A stretch of DNA of 12,843 bases from Gammaproteobacteria bacterium (GTDB lineage: Bacteria; Pseudomonadota; Gammaproteobacteria; Competibacterales; Competibacteraceae). Every line of letters starts with the position of its first letter. The stretch's first letter is position 1. The notes beneath the pieces were generated by a model. That model searched no databases and was not told where the DNA came from. It saw only the letters and a program-made list of their open reading frames with translations. The position numbers were made by a program, and so were the translations under genes. The DNA lies in assembly GCA_020047885.1 (NCBI GenBank), contig JAIFNF010000121.1, forward strand, positions 1 to 12,843, given 5' to 3'. Shown in pieces: positions 5,611 to 12,843 of this stretch.

Positions 5611-7365
5611 TTACTCGCCGATGATCTTACGCACCACGTCGGTCATCGAAATCACGCCGACCGGTTGATCCTTCTCGGTCACGACCAGACGATGCATCCG
5701 CCGCCCGGTCATCAGGCTGACCGCATCGCTCAACAACATCTCGGCATCGCAGGTTGCGCAACCCGGCGTCATCACTTCGTTAGCCCGCAGCGCCCGCGCC
5801 TGATCCGGCGTCCGACCCTGCCGCGCCAGCACCATGTCGGTCTGCGAGACGACGCCGATGGCCTTGCCCTTCTCGTCCATGACCACCACCGCATGAATTT
5901 CCTTGTTCACCATGATCTTGGCGACCGTGCCGATGGTATCGGTCGGGGTGCAGGAAATAATGCCGCGGTGCATTAAATCCTTTACCTTGGTGCCATCATC
6001 GGTAATCGTGAGCGCTTCGCCTTCGCCAATGCCCGGCAACGGTGTGGACATCGGATAGGGATGCGGCGTGTTATGCACATCGCCCTTGGGCAACATGGGA
6101 TGTTCAATGGCAACTGGCGGCTTGCCATGAGCGCCGAGGCCAAATGCCGTCGCGCCGACTAGCACGGACATGTTGCCGTGCGGGTGTTTGTTGTCGTGCA
6201 TCAACTGATGGGCGACCGGGATTTCATCGTAGGTGAACGCTCGTGACATGCAGGGATCGAGCAGACCGCGCAATGCCAGCTCATTCATCTGATTGGACTG
6301 TTCGGTATTGGCGAAATGCGAACCTTGCAGGCGCTTTTGGCGCATCCACAAATAGCGCAGATCGACCGTCGCGTTATAGCCGGTCGTCCCTGCACACACC
6401 ACGACCATCCCGCCGGTGTCGCAGACGAAAATCGAGGTCGGAATCGTGGTTTCGCCGGGATGCTCGAACACAATGTTCGGCGCACGTTTCTCGCCTAACA
6501 CTTCCCAAATCTTCGCACCGAACGACCGCACACCCTTCAACCACTTGGAGTAACCGACGTTATCCTTCCAGTGCGGCAACATGCCCCAGTGGTCGAACTC
6601 ATTGCGGTTGATGCAGCCTTTCGCCCCTAGCTTCATGCAGTAATCGAACTTGTCCTCGCCCGACACCATGGCCACGGAAGTCGCGCCAGCGGCTTTAGCA
6701 ATCTGAATGGCCATGGAACCCAAGCCACCTGCGCCGCCCCAAATCAACGCCACGTCGCCCTTCTTAACCGCGTTCGCGCCCCAGCCGTGCAGCATCCGCC
6801 AGGCGGTCGCCGCGACCAGCGTGTACGACGCCGCTTCTTCCCAGTTCATGTGCCGGGGCTTGGGCATGCACTGCTGGCCTTGCACTTTGGTGAATTGGGC
6901 GAAGCTGCCCCAGTTGGTCTCGTAGCCCCAGATGCGGAAGGTCGGCGAGTACATGGGATCGCCGCCACTCTTGACCCATTCACAGTTGCGGCTGTATTGG
7001 CCGCAATGCATCACGACTTCGTCGCCGACCTTGACGTTGGTCACGTCCTTACCGACTTTGTAGACGATACCGGAAGCGTCGCTGCCGCCGATATGGAAAT
7101 CTTCCGGTTCGCCGGCCTTGTTGCGTGCGCCAATCACGTTGACCGGAATCCCCAGTCCCGCCCAGACATTGTTGTAATTGATGCCGGCGGCCATCACATA
7201 GACCAGCACTTCGTCATCCGCAATCGGCGGGGTGTTCACGACTTCCTTTTGAAACGCTTCCATCGGCTTGCCGAACCGTTCCGGGCGAATCAGCCAAGCG
7301 TGCATTTTCGGGGGAATCACGCCTAACGGGGGCATTTCACCGAGGTTGTAGAGTTCTTTCGTCAT
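5611..7365 (-). CDS. ccr: Crotonyl-CoA carboxylase/reductase with a C-terminal CBS-domain pair
   Basis: This 584-residue protein has about 410 residues of Ccr, the NADPH-dependent enzyme that reduces crotonyl-CoA while fixing CO2 to give ethylmalonyl-CoA. Family features are GGSDASGIV at 93-101, the nucleotide-binding WGGAGGLGS at 209-217, IVFEHPGE at 298-305, [11 protein letters not shown] and GSHFAN at 349-352. Residues in the positions of the known CO2 pocket are present: N-Y-N at 63-65, Y148-E149 in GYET, and H350. Typical Ccr proteins end near 430-450. Here a proline-rich linker (about 415-445) leads to two CBS motifs (about 461-513 and 527-580), which usually bind adenine nucleotides. 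The frame runs up to 7452, but ATG 7365 gives the family start [15 protein letters not shown] and has AGAGGA upstream. It is the last gene of ecm-meaB-ccr, 40 bp after meaB. The fusion is unusual and suggests energy-state control. Confidence 0.93.
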   Translation of the reverse strand: MTKELYNLGEMPPLGVIPPKMHAWLIRPERFGKPMEAFQKEVVNTPPIADDEVLVYVMAAGINYNNVWAGLGIPVNVIGARNKAGEPEDFHIGGSDASGIVYKVGKDVTNVKVGDEVVMHCGQYSRNCEWVKSGGDPMYSPTFRIWGYETNWGSFAQFTKVQGQQCMPKPRHMNWEEAASYTLVAATAWRMLHGWGANAVKKGDVALIWGGAGGLGSMAIQIAKAAGATSVAMVSGEDKFDYCMKLGAKGCINRNEFDHWGMLPHWKDNVGYSKWLKGVRSFGAKIWEVLGEKRAPNIVFEHPGETTIPTSIFVCDTGGMVVVCAGTTGYNATVDLRYLWMRQKRLQGSHFANTEQSNQMNELALRGLLDPCMSRAFTYDEIPVAHQLMHDNKHPHGNMSVLVGATAFGLGAHGKPPVAIEHPMLPKGDVHNTPHPYPMSTPLPGIGEGEALTITDDGTKVKDLMHRGIISCTPTDTIGTVAKIMVNKEIHAVVVMDEKGKAIGVVSQTDMVLARQGRTPDQARALRANEVMTPGCATCDAEMLLSDAVSLMTGRRMHRLVVTEKDQPVGVISMTDVVRKIIGE

Positions 7366-7405
7366 TGTGCTGCATTCCTCTCTGTTGGGGTTGTTGGTTT
7401 GGAGA

Positions 7406-8386
7406 TTAGCGATTCGGGAGAAGGCGGGCGCGTAAATCGTCGTAGGCGGCAATCGGCGAACGCCGGGGGGCGAGGGCTAATTCCGTAAACAAGGCAGTTT
7501 CGCCACCCAGTTGCTGGATGCCATAGCGGCCAAATTCCTCGCGCAGGTGTTTGACCAGCCATTCGGCCTGACAGCGCTGGCGGCGGGCAGTGAATTGGCC
7601 GCGTTCCAGCAACCAGTTCCGATGTCCATCCAGCGCATCCGCCAGGGCTTCAATCCCGCTGCCCAGCGCTGCGCTCGCAGATAAGGCTGGCGCTTGCCAA
7701 CCGTCCGCATCGGTGCGTCGTCCCAGCGTCGTTTTGAGTTCCGACAAGGTTTTCCGCGCTGCCATGCCAATATCTTCCTTATTGACGACAATGACATGCG
7801 GTATTTCCATGATGCCGGCTTTCAGAAACTGGATGCTGTCGCCGGAGGCCGGTTGCGCCACGAAGCAGGTGGTATCAGTCATCTTAGAGACATCAATCTC
7901 CTTCTGGCCGACACCCACGGTTTCCACCAGCACGATGTCGAACGCCGCCAGCATCGCCAGACTCATCGGCCAGACTTCGGCGCTGAGTCCGCCAAATTCG
8001 CCACGACAGGCCAGCGAGCGGATGAATACCTCTTTATCCGCACCGCTGGCGTGCATCCGCAACCGGTCGCCGAGCAATGCACCGCCACTGATCGGGCTGG
8101 AGGGATCGACTGCCAGAATAGCGACTTTCAAGCCCCGCTGCCGCCACACTTGAATCAGCGAGGCAGTCAACGAGGATTTCCCGGCACCGGGCGGGCCGGT
8201 AATGCCAATTAAATGACCGCCTGCCGCCTGCTTTTCCGCAGGTAGCGCATCCAGAAAGGCGGCAGCGCACTGCCGGGCGGCGGGACGACGGTCATCCAGC
8301 AGATTCAACGCCTGCGCCAGCGCCAGCCGGTCGCGGTGACTCACCGCTTCGGCCAGCGCTGCCGGGTTGGGAAGCGCCGGAATCAT
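7406..8386 (-). CDS. meaB: MeaB-type GTPase, chaperone of B12-dependent acyl-CoA mutases
   Basis: This 326-residue G3E-family GTPase (MeaB/ArgK/MMAA group) loads and protects the adenosylcobalamin of acyl-CoA mutases, using GTP hydrolysis as a gate. The nucleotide-binding motifs are intact: P-loop GPPGAGKSS at 64-72, [17 protein letters not shown] at about 92-108 (switch I/Mg2+ region), VETVGVGQ at 154-161 and NKED at 202-205 for guanine recognition. [13 protein letters not shown] at 123-135 is typical of the family. Length is normal for MeaB. The start codon overlaps the stop of ecm by 4 bp (ATGA), so the two are translationally coupled. The partner is therefore most likely the ethylmalonyl-CoA mutase, as in other ethylmalonyl-CoA pathway clusters. 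It was formerly annotated as ArgK, an arginine/ornithine transport kinase, which is a misnomer. Confidence 0.95.
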   Translation of the reverse strand: MIPALPNPAALAEAVSHRDRLALAQALNLLDDRRPAARQCAAAFLDALPAEKQAAGGHLIGITGPPGAGKSSLTASLIQVWRQRGLKVAILAVDPSSPISGGALLGDRLRMHASGADKEVFIRSLACRGEFGGLSAEVWPMSLAMLAAFDIVLVETVGVGQKEIDVSKMTDTTCFVAQPASGDSIQFLKAGIMEIPHVIVVNKEDIGMAARKTLSELKTTLGRRTDADGWQAPALSASAALGSGIEALADALDGHRNWLLERGQFTARRQRCQAEWLVKHLREEFGRYGIQQLGGETALFTELALAPRRSPIAAYDDLRARLLPNR

Positions 8387-10386
8387 GCCACCGTAACCGG
8401 CGGCAGGTCGTGGTTCTTACGGATCAGGTTGAGGATATCCACCATGATCCCGTTCATGTCGATGTCCTTCGGGGTGTAGACCGCCGAAATGCCCCGCGCT
8501 TTCAGCAACTGGGCGTCGCTTTCCGGGATGATGCCGCCGATGACCACCGGCAAGTTCTTCAAGCCGGCTTGATCCAGATAATTGAACACGTCCTCGACCA
8601 TTTCGACATGGCTGCCGGACAGCACCGACAGGCCGATCAAGTGGACGCCTTCCTCCAACGCCGCTTTAGCAATTTGTTCCGGGGTCAGGCGGATACCCTC
8701 GTAGACGATTTCAAAGCCGACATCGCGACCTTTGACGGCAATCTGTTCCGCACCGTTGCTGTGACCGTCCAGACCCGGTTTGCCGATCAGCAGGCGCAGT
8801 GGCCGACCCAGTTCCTCACCGGTTTTCGTGACCTCGGTGCGAATGGCGACCGCTTTGACACTGCGGCTGTCCTCATTGGCGGGAATATCGATGCCGGTCG
8901 GGGCGCGGTATTCGCCGAAAATGTCGCGCAGGGTTTGCGACCATTCGCCAGTGGTCACGCCGGCATGAGCGCAGAGAATCGACGCGGGCATGATATTCGC
9001 CCCGCTCCGCGCCGTTTCGGCCAGATTCACCAAGGCCGCTTTGACTTCAGTGTTGTTGCGCTGGGCGCGGAAAGCGTTGAGCCGCTCGATCTGCTCCCGT
9101 TCCGCCCGCGGATCGACCTTCATGATGCCGCTATCGACGCCACCGGTGAGCGGCGAAACTTCGGTTTCCTTGTAGCAGTTCAGGCCGACGATCTTGAGGT
9201 CGCCGCTTTCAATGGCGCGCATCCGGTCGGTATGGCTGGACACCAGTTGCCGTTTGACATAGCCGGATTCAATGGCCTGCACCATGCCGCCCTGTTCCTG
9301 CACCCGAGCCATTTCCGCCGTCGCGCCGTCGACCAGCGATTTGACCTTGGCGGCGATCACTGGCGAACCGTCGAAAATATCGCCGTATTCCAGCAAATCG
9401 GTTTCAAAGGCCAGCACCTGCTGCATCCGCAATGCCCATTGCTGATCCCAGGGGCGCGGCAGACCGAGCGCTTCATTCCAGGCCGGGAGCTGAAGGGCGC
9501 GGGCGCGGGCTTTCTTGGACAGGGCAACGCCGAGCATTTCCAGCACGATGCGCTGGACGTTGTTTTCCGGTTGCGCCTCGGTCAAACCGAGTGAATTGAC
9601 CTGGACGCCATAGCGGAAGCGGCGCATTTCTTCACTTTGCGCACCATAGCGTTGTTCGGCCAGTTGATCCCACATCTCGCCGAACGCCCGCATTTTGCAG
9701 GTTTCTTCGATAAAGCGGATGCCGGCATTAACGAAGAAGGAAATCCGCCCGACCACCTGTTCAAAACCTTCTGCGCCGATTTGCCCAGAATCGCGCACCG
9801 CATCGAGAATGGCAATGGCAGTGGACAGCGCGTAGGCCAATTCCTGGGTCGGCGTCGCGCCGGCTTCCTGCAGGTGGTAGCTGCAAATATTGGTCGGATT
9901 CCACTTGGGAATGTGCTTGACCGTGTAGACAATGATGTCGGTGATCAGCCGGACGGAGGGCTGGGGCGGGAAGATGTAGGTACCCCGCGACAGGTATTCC
10001 TTGAGAATGTCGTTCTGAGTGGTGCCTTGCAATTGCGCCTGCGACGCGCCTTGCCGTTCCGCAACCGCGATGTACAACGACAACAGCCAGGCGGCAGTAG
10101 CGTTGATGGTCATCGAGGTGTTCATCTGACCCAGCGGGATTTGATCAAACAAGGCCGCCATGTCGCTGATGTTGCCGATGGGTACGCCGACCTTGCCGAC
10201 TTCGCCACGAGCCAATGGATGATCCGAGTCGTAGCCGGTTTGAGTCGGCAGGTCAAAAGCCACCGACAGGCCGGTTTGCCCTTTACTTAAATTGGTACGG
10301 TAAAGTTCGTTGGAGGCCTTGGCGGAGGAATGGCCGGAATACGTCCGCATCAGCCAGGGTTTGTCACGTTTTACGGGGGTGGTCAT
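8383..10386 (-). CDS. ecm: Ethylmalonyl-CoA mutase (coenzyme B12-dependent)
   Basis: This 667-residue mutase isomerises ethylmalonyl-CoA to methylsuccinyl-CoA. The substrate-binding barrel fills about residues 8-510, opening with KPWLMRTYSGHSSAKASNEL and GLSVAFDLPTQTGYDSDHP, the form typical of Ecm rather than methylmalonyl-CoA mutase. The C-terminal cobalamin domain (about 528-655) has the D540-x-H542-x-x-G545 motif, whose His coordinates cobalt, then SVLSGSH at 587-593 and GG at 617-618. Length fits Ecm (about 650-690), shorter than methylmalonyl-CoA mutase large subunits. It is the first gene of the ecm-meaB-ccr operon, and with Ccr it performs consecutive steps of acetyl-CoA assimilation. 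A methylmalonyl- or isobutyryl-CoA mutase is less likely given ccr in the same operon. No clear promoter was recognised in the 61 bp upstream. Confidence 0.93.
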   Translation of the reverse strand: MTTPVKRDKPWLMRTYSGHSSAKASNELYRTNLSKGQTGLSVAFDLPTQTGYDSDHPLARGEVGKVGVPIGNISDMAALFDQIPLGQMNTSMTINATAAWLLSLYIAVAERQGASQAQLQGTTQNDILKEYLSRGTYIFPPQPSVRLITDIIVYTVKHIPKWNPTNICSYHLQEAGATPTQELAYALSTAIAILDAVRDSGQIGAEGFEQVVGRISFFVNAGIRFIEETCKMRAFGEMWDQLAEQRYGAQSEEMRRFRYGVQVNSLGLTEAQPENNVQRIVLEMLGVALSKKARARALQLPAWNEALGLPRPWDQQWALRMQQVLAFETDLLEYGDIFDGSPVIAAKVKSLVDGATAEMARVQEQGGMVQAIESGYVKRQLVSSHTDRMRAIESGDLKIVGLNCYKETEVSPLTGGVDSGIMKVDPRAEREQIERLNAFRAQRNNTEVKAALVNLAETARSGANIMPASILCAHAGVTTGEWSQTLRDIFGEYRAPTGIDIPANEDSRSVKAVAIRTEVTKTGEELGRPLRLLIGKPGLDGHSNGAEQIAVKGRDVGFEIVYEGIRLTPEQIAKAALEEGVHLIGLSVLSGSHVEMVEDVFNYLDQAGLKNLPVVIGGIIPESDAQLLKARGISAVYTPKDIDMNGIMVDILNLIRKNHDLPPVTVA

Positions 10387-10447
10387 GAGAGCCTCTTTCA
10401 GTGGACTGCGGTTTGGGGTTTAGTTTTTTCTTTGCAGAGCGATGTAA

Positions 10448-11050
10448 CTATTCTTTTTTAATGGCGTGATAAAAAACGAAATCCAATGCGCCAAATAATT
10501 GGGTGAGTTCATCAATCGTGAAACCCGCGATATTCTTAGTAAATATCTGTTCAGTGAGTTTACCAAATTCCCATAACTTTCCATCGGTGACAATCCCATA
10601 AACCGGCCATTGGGGGTTGGCATTGATATTTGCTGCTGCAATCAGTTCAGCGAGACATTGCCCCCAGCCTTGCTCAAAATCATTTTTTTTGGCTTCAGCA
10701 ACGATCAATAACGGAGATTCAAGGAAGGTTTTTCCCAGTTCTGATTTTTTTGAAATAGTATAGTCAGGAACCCCGTTAAGCTTGTCGTTATAAGCGATCG
10801 GTTTTTGCACCCATAACGAAATTTCCTGATGGTATTTTTTATAAACTTCTCTGAGTATGGGGAAAATAACAATCTCACAGCGGGATGCTTCAGATGAGAA
10901 CACATCCAGATTTCGCTGGTTGAATTCAAATTCCTCAAGAAATGCGCTGGGAACACAGTAATCCTGGATTAAAATAAAATTATCTTCGTGGTATTTGATT
11001 CTAAATTCCGCTTGGACTTGCGAAATGTTCTTATAGTCGCTAAAAGCCAT
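10448..11050 (-). CDS. Conserved hypothetical protein with PD-(D/E)XK nuclease-like core (paralogue 2)
   Basis: This 200-residue protein is one of two tandem paralogues. I do not know a name for the family, but it shows the arrangement of a PD-(D/E)XK nuclease fold: E59 in an early helix (EASRCEIVI), D96 in LNGVPDYTIS, E119-x-K121 in LLIVAEAKKN, and Q131 in the next helix (GWGQCLAELIAAA). VYGIVTDGKLWEF then forms two strands. The frame extends upstream to a TTG at 11071 that would overlap the preceding stop. I chose ATG 11050 because it gives MAFSDYKN, matching MSYSDFDL at the start of the paralogue. Similar pairs are frequent in cyanobacteria and sulfur bacteria, as far as I recall. The gene is AT-rich compared with the operon beside it, a sign of acquisition. 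Catalytic activity and role (DNA cleavage, defence, or a degenerate binding protein) are unknown. Confidence 0.7.
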   Translation of the reverse strand: MAFSDYKNISQVQAEFRIKYHEDNFILIQDYCVPSAFLEEFEFNQRNLDVFSSEASRCEIVIFPILREVYKKYHQEISLWVQKPIAYNDKLNGVPDYTISKKSELGKTFLESPLLIVAEAKKNDFEQGWGQCLAELIAAANINANPQWPVYGIVTDGKLWEFGKLTEQIFTKNIAGFTIDELTQLFGALDFVFYHAIKKE

Positions 11051-11067
11051 TGTTTGATCACTCGGCG

Positions 11068-11679
11068 TCAATCTGATTTATCATCAAATGTTTTTATCAT
11101 GTAAGTGAATATTCCTAAAATTTTTTTTGGATCATTAATATAGTAGTCCTCAACGTCGATATGTACTGTTTGATGATGCAGTTTCAGAAATTTCCAGGCA
11201 TGGCCGGTCGTCACTGCACCATAGATGCAGGAAAGCGCTTTGCCTTCTCTTTGATTGTAGATTCCAGCAGCCACCATCTCCGCTATACACTGACCCAACC
11301 CACTGGTAATTCTCTCATTTTTAGCTTCAACGACTGCAATAATGGGGACATCCAGGAAAAATTGTTCAGGCGATTTGCTCAATATAAAGTCGCAATAGCC
11401 GTTTAATCCTTTTTCCTTATCAACATTGAAATCTATTCCAGAAAAGAGGCTGATATTCAATTGCCTTCTCAGTTCAAGAAAAATGTTAATAATGATAAGT
11501 TCAGAACTGGCTTTTTCGGTGCCAATCGCCAAAGCAAGCGGGATATTTTGTTTCAATATTTCGGATAGGAAAGCACTGGCTTCGACATTTCCAGCATTAG
11601 AAAATAAATTTTCATTTTCAACAATTTCCAAGTTGAATGCTAACCTAACCTTTTTTAAATCAAAATCGCTGTATGACAT
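11068..11679 (-). CDS. Conserved hypothetical protein with PD-(D/E)XK nuclease-like core (paralogue 1)
   Basis: This 203-residue protein is the upstream member of the tandem pair. Core features are E60 in KASSELIII, D97 in GLNGYCDFIL, E118-x-K120 in IIAVVEAKNE, Q130 in GLGQCIAEMVAAG, and CIYGAVTTGHAWKFLKL as the following strands. The order E...D...ExK...Q is that of PD-(D/E)XK nucleases. It starts with ATG 11679 preceded by GGAGG (11691-11695). The stop lies 17 bp before the next start, so the two are co-transcribed. Identity to the partner is low but the whole layout is shared, so the duplication is old. I see no toxin, methylase or helicase next to it, so a restriction system is not supported. 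The 161 bp upstream, to 11840, hold nothing I recognise besides the ribosome binding site. Confidence 0.72.
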   Translation of the reverse strand: MSYSDFDLKKVRLAFNLEIVENENLFSNAGNVEASAFLSEILKQNIPLALAIGTEKASSELIIINIFLELRRQLNISLFSGIDFNVDKEKGLNGYCDFILSKSPEQFFLDVPIIAVVEAKNERITSGLGQCIAEMVAAGIYNQREGKALSCIYGAVTTGHAWKFLKLHHQTVHIDVEDYYINDPKKILGIFTYMIKTFDDKSD

Positions 11680-11840
11680 AAATGTACAATCCTCCGCTGC
11701 GTATGCCTGATTAATTCCCTATTGATCACCGAACAAAAAACGCGAAATCCCAAATATTTTCTTCCTGTAAATTTTCCTGTGATGAGGGGTTGGCAGTGTG
11801 GGGCTAGATCTCTTGCTGGACTATTATTGTTTGTGATCTG

Positions 11841-12080
11841 CTATGTTTGGCCTGCTAGGCTCGATGATCGTTTGGCGATATCAATAAGTGATTGAAGCGC
11901 ATCATTTACCGCTTTCTCGGTTGGGAACACCGCAGCTACCTCCGGATTGAGTAGCACTAGGTTTGTACCTTCCTGATAATCTCTGTAATATTTACCTCGA
12001 ACTCCTACACCCAAATCTTCACGTTTGTATTCAGGTCGCATCTCATCACTCCTAACTTTCTTCATAGATTTTTCTTTCAT
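11841..12080 (-). CDS. Small antitoxin-like protein next to a broken brnT-type gene
   Basis: This 79-residue protein has a basic N-terminus and a conserved-looking core: DEMRPEYKREDLGVGVRGKYY, then GTNLVLLNPEVAAVFPTEKAVNDAL. The pattern (PEY..., RGKY, GTNLVLL, PD/EVA..FP, VN.AL) is that of a family of small proteins I recall being common in cyanobacteria and proteobacteria and often encoded after BrnT-type or similar small toxins. ATG 12080 is preceded by GGAGAGG, a strong ribosome binding site; a further in-frame Met lies 5 codons downstream at 12065. Its start overlaps the end of the brnT remnant by 29 bp, as in a coupled toxin-antitoxin pair. Since the toxin is broken and this gene is intact, it may be an orphan antitoxin. 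Its function is inferred from context. Confidence 0.65.
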   Translation of the reverse strand: MKEKSMKKVRSDEMRPEYKREDLGVGVRGKYYRDYQEGTNLVLLNPEVAAVFPTEKAVNDALQSLIDIAKRSSSLAGQT

Positions 12081-12240
12081 ACTGATTGACCTCTCCAGCA
12101 CTAATAATTCATATTCCTCTTGATCGTTCGATATATGAAACCACCAGCAAACGACCAGATTTTGATAAACAAAAAGTCAGGAAACGGTGTTCATCTTTCG
12201 AGTGATCTCGATCAGAGAAAGTCGCCGCTAATTCCATGTT
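12052..12240 (-). pseudogene. BrnT-type toxin remnant: N-terminus missing and an internal TGA stop
   Basis: Reading the minus strand from 12237 gives ELAATFSDRDHSKDEHRFL, then SGRLLVVSYIERSRGI, a TGA (12109-12111), and in the same frame IISAGEVNQYERKIYEES with a TAG at 12052-12054. This is the BrnT pattern: a D..HS..E.R/HR(F/Y) patch, GRLLVVS/A, ER, then IRIISAR.....ER..YEE. The TGA falls where the family has Arg, so a single base change from CGA or AGA explains it. The first ~28 residues of a normal ~90-residue BrnT (the EWD..KA..N..KH region) are missing; the frame upstream instead runs into the end of the neighbouring gene. BrnT is a RelE-like ribonuclease that blocks translation. This copy should be dead. 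Confidence 0.75.
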
Positions 12241-12251
12241 ATGGCAATTTT

Positions 12252-12485
12252 CTATGCTGCTTCAGCTAAAGCACACTCTACTGATTGAGGCAACATAACC
12301 CGGATAAAGTAGCTTTCTGGATAAAGATAATCTTCTCCTGACTCATCAATGATTCTGATTTGGTGATGCTTGGCAGCATCAAAATCAGGGAGTACTTCAT
12401 AGAGTTTTCGTTTCTCTAATGAAACCTCGTAGCCGTTATTAGAGATACAAATGACAAAGCAGCTTGTGTCTTGCTTATCGCTCAT
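12252..12485 (-). CDS. Small conserved hypothetical protein (77 aa)
   Basis: This is a small acidic protein whose function I do not recognise. The central part, EVLPDFDAAKHHQIRIIDES and GEDYLYPESYF, and the end LPQSVECALAEAA look conserved; I recall similar short proteins in cyanobacteria and proteobacteria with a GEDYLYP motif. ATG 12485 is preferred over an in-frame ATG at 12506, because the latter would overlap the upstream gene by 16 bp and the protein reads naturally from MSDKQD. It begins 5 bp after the stop of the 79-residue protein, so the two form a pair. Its stop lies just before the truncated brnT remnant, which marks a rearrangement junction. A toxin-antitoxin-like pair is possible but nothing in the residues proves it. 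Confidence 0.65.
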   Translation of the reverse strand: MSDKQDTSCFVICISNNGYEVSLEKRKLYEVLPDFDAAKHHQIRIIDESGEDYLYPESYFIRVMLPQSVECALAEAA

Positions 12486-12490
12486 AAATT

Positions 12491-12730
12491 TCAGTCCAAA
12501 TAACATTTGATCTTGAGTTCTTTCCGTCCAATACCGGTAGCTTCATACCAATGTATTTCAGCCAGTCTGGTTAAACCATCGGGTAGCTTGACTGTTGCAG
12601 TACCTTTTCGTTTTCGCCAGCGTCCCTTGCCATACACCCTGTTCAGACGATCCAATTCGCGAATTGAATTTCCAATTGCAAAAGTTTCAATAGAATTAAT
12701 ATTGCTAATAATTTCAAACGCTATGATCAT
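12491..12730 (-). CDS. Small conserved hypothetical protein (79 aa), paired with the next gene
   Basis: This protein of 79 residues is strongly basic in its centre. Visible features are a hydrophobic start (MIIAFEIIS), IGNSIRELDRLNRVYGKGRW, a basic patch RKRKGTATVKL, and AEIHWYEATGIGRKELKIK near the end. The pattern looks conserved (I recall similar small proteins with WRK.KG and HWYEAHGIG motifs), but I know of no assigned function. The basic patch suggests nucleic-acid or ribosome contact. No clear ribosome binding site precedes ATG 12730, which follows the stop of the upstream partial gene by 6 bp, so translation may be coupled to that gene. It forms a tight unit with the 77-residue protein downstream. 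Confidence 0.6.
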   Translation of the reverse strand: MIIAFEIISNINSIETFAIGNSIRELDRLNRVYGKGRWRKRKGTATVKLPDGLTRLAEIHWYEATGIGRKELKIKCYLD

Positions 12731-12736
12731 ACTGGA

Positions 12737-12843
12737 TCATTTTTTGCGGCATTTTCGTCCTAGTCCTATCGTTTTTACTGCAAGATTGTTTAGATCGTAT
12801 TCTGGCTTTAAATCATTTTTTGCTGCTAACACTCTCAAAGCAA
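12737..12843 (-). CDS. C-terminal end of an unrecognised protein running off the window
   Basis: In one minus-strand frame the last 34 codons before a TGA (12737-12739) read ALRVLAAKNDLKPEYDLNNL, then AVKTIGLGRKCRKK. The frame is open to the window edge and has no start codon inside. The LKPEYDL motif recalls the PEY motif of the antitoxin-like protein at 11841-12080 and of other small antitoxins. The 6-bp gap to the next start suggests one operon. The short length keeps this tentative. Confidence 0.45.
   Translation of the reverse strand, partial: ALRVLAAKNDLKPEYDLNNLAVKTIGLGRKCRKK

Noticed and set aside
8410..9594. Long open frame (394 codons) on the + strand opposite ecm
   Set aside because: It lies wholly antisense to the well-supported mutase; such frames arise from codon bias in GC-rich genes. 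The translation shows no recognisable domain.
9637..10290. 217-codon + strand frame opposite the start of ecm, and similar frames opposite ccr (6787-7326) and meaB (7590-8212)
   Set aside because: All are antisense shadows of conserved genes, low in complexity and rich in His/Arg/Gln, with no family features.
11680..11840. Search for a promoter, small RNA or CRISPR repeat in the gap before the tandem paralogues
   Set aside because: Only the GGAGG site at 11691-11695 stands out; no repeats, hairpin with T-run or convincing -35/-10 pair was seen.
12109..12111. TGA in the brnT-like frame read as selenocysteine or a recoded codon
   Set aside because: The family has Arg at this place, no selenocysteine-insertion hairpin is evident, and the gene is also truncated at its N-terminus, so decay is simpler.

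Overview
The window looks like a chromosomal stretch from a proteobacterium, probably a gammaproteobacterium that stores carbon (Competibacteraceae-like). That placement is an inference from gene content and codon style, with low certainty. No ribosomal or other taxonomic marker is present. The left and middle parts are GC-rich and mostly metabolic. The right end, from about 10.4 kb, is visibly AT-richer and carries small accessory genes.

Layout. 1-1645: the 3' end of a hybrid sensor kinase on the + strand, a vapBC-type toxin-antitoxin pair, then a second, partial copy of the kinase's last codons. 1615-3808: a minus-strand unit reading sbtA, sbtB, beta-carbonic anhydrase (Na+-dependent bicarbonate uptake, its PII-like regulator, and HCO3-/CO2 interconversion), with a candidate promoter and a clear intrinsic terminator. 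3863-4833: a chimeric ORF made from two pieces of a GTP-dependent PEP carboxykinase gene joined to the tail of a second crotonyl-CoA carboxylase/reductase-CBS gene, preceded by a duplicated start region and a 33-bp imperfect palindrome. 4961-5503: a MarR-type regulator, divergent from the chimera, whose C-terminus carries a perfect 54-bp tandem duplication. 5554-5606: a REP-like double hairpin between convergent genes. 5611-10386: a minus-strand operon ecm-meaB-ccr, the core of the ethylmalonyl-CoA pathway, in which Ccr carries an extra C-terminal pair of CBS domains. 10448-11679: two tandem, diverged paralogues with a PD-(D/E)XK nuclease-like core. 11841-12843: a row of small minus-strand genes, including a broken brnT-type toxin next to an intact antitoxin-like gene, and two small unrecognised proteins.

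How the genes may work together. Ccr reductively carboxylates crotonyl-CoA with CO2 to ethylmalonyl-CoA, Ecm (coenzyme B12) isomerises ethylmalonyl-CoA to methylsuccinyl-CoA, and MeaB is the G-protein chaperone of B12 mutases. The nearby bicarbonate transporter and carbonic anhydrase could supply inorganic carbon to this carboxylation. The former pckG beside them would also belong to C3/C4 metabolism. The supply link is inferred from proximity only.

The most notable points are the Ccr-CBS fusion, which suggests nucleotide control of a CO2-fixing enzyme, the pckG-ccr-CBS chimera beside it, and an unusual density of short direct duplications and in-frame deletions throughout the window.
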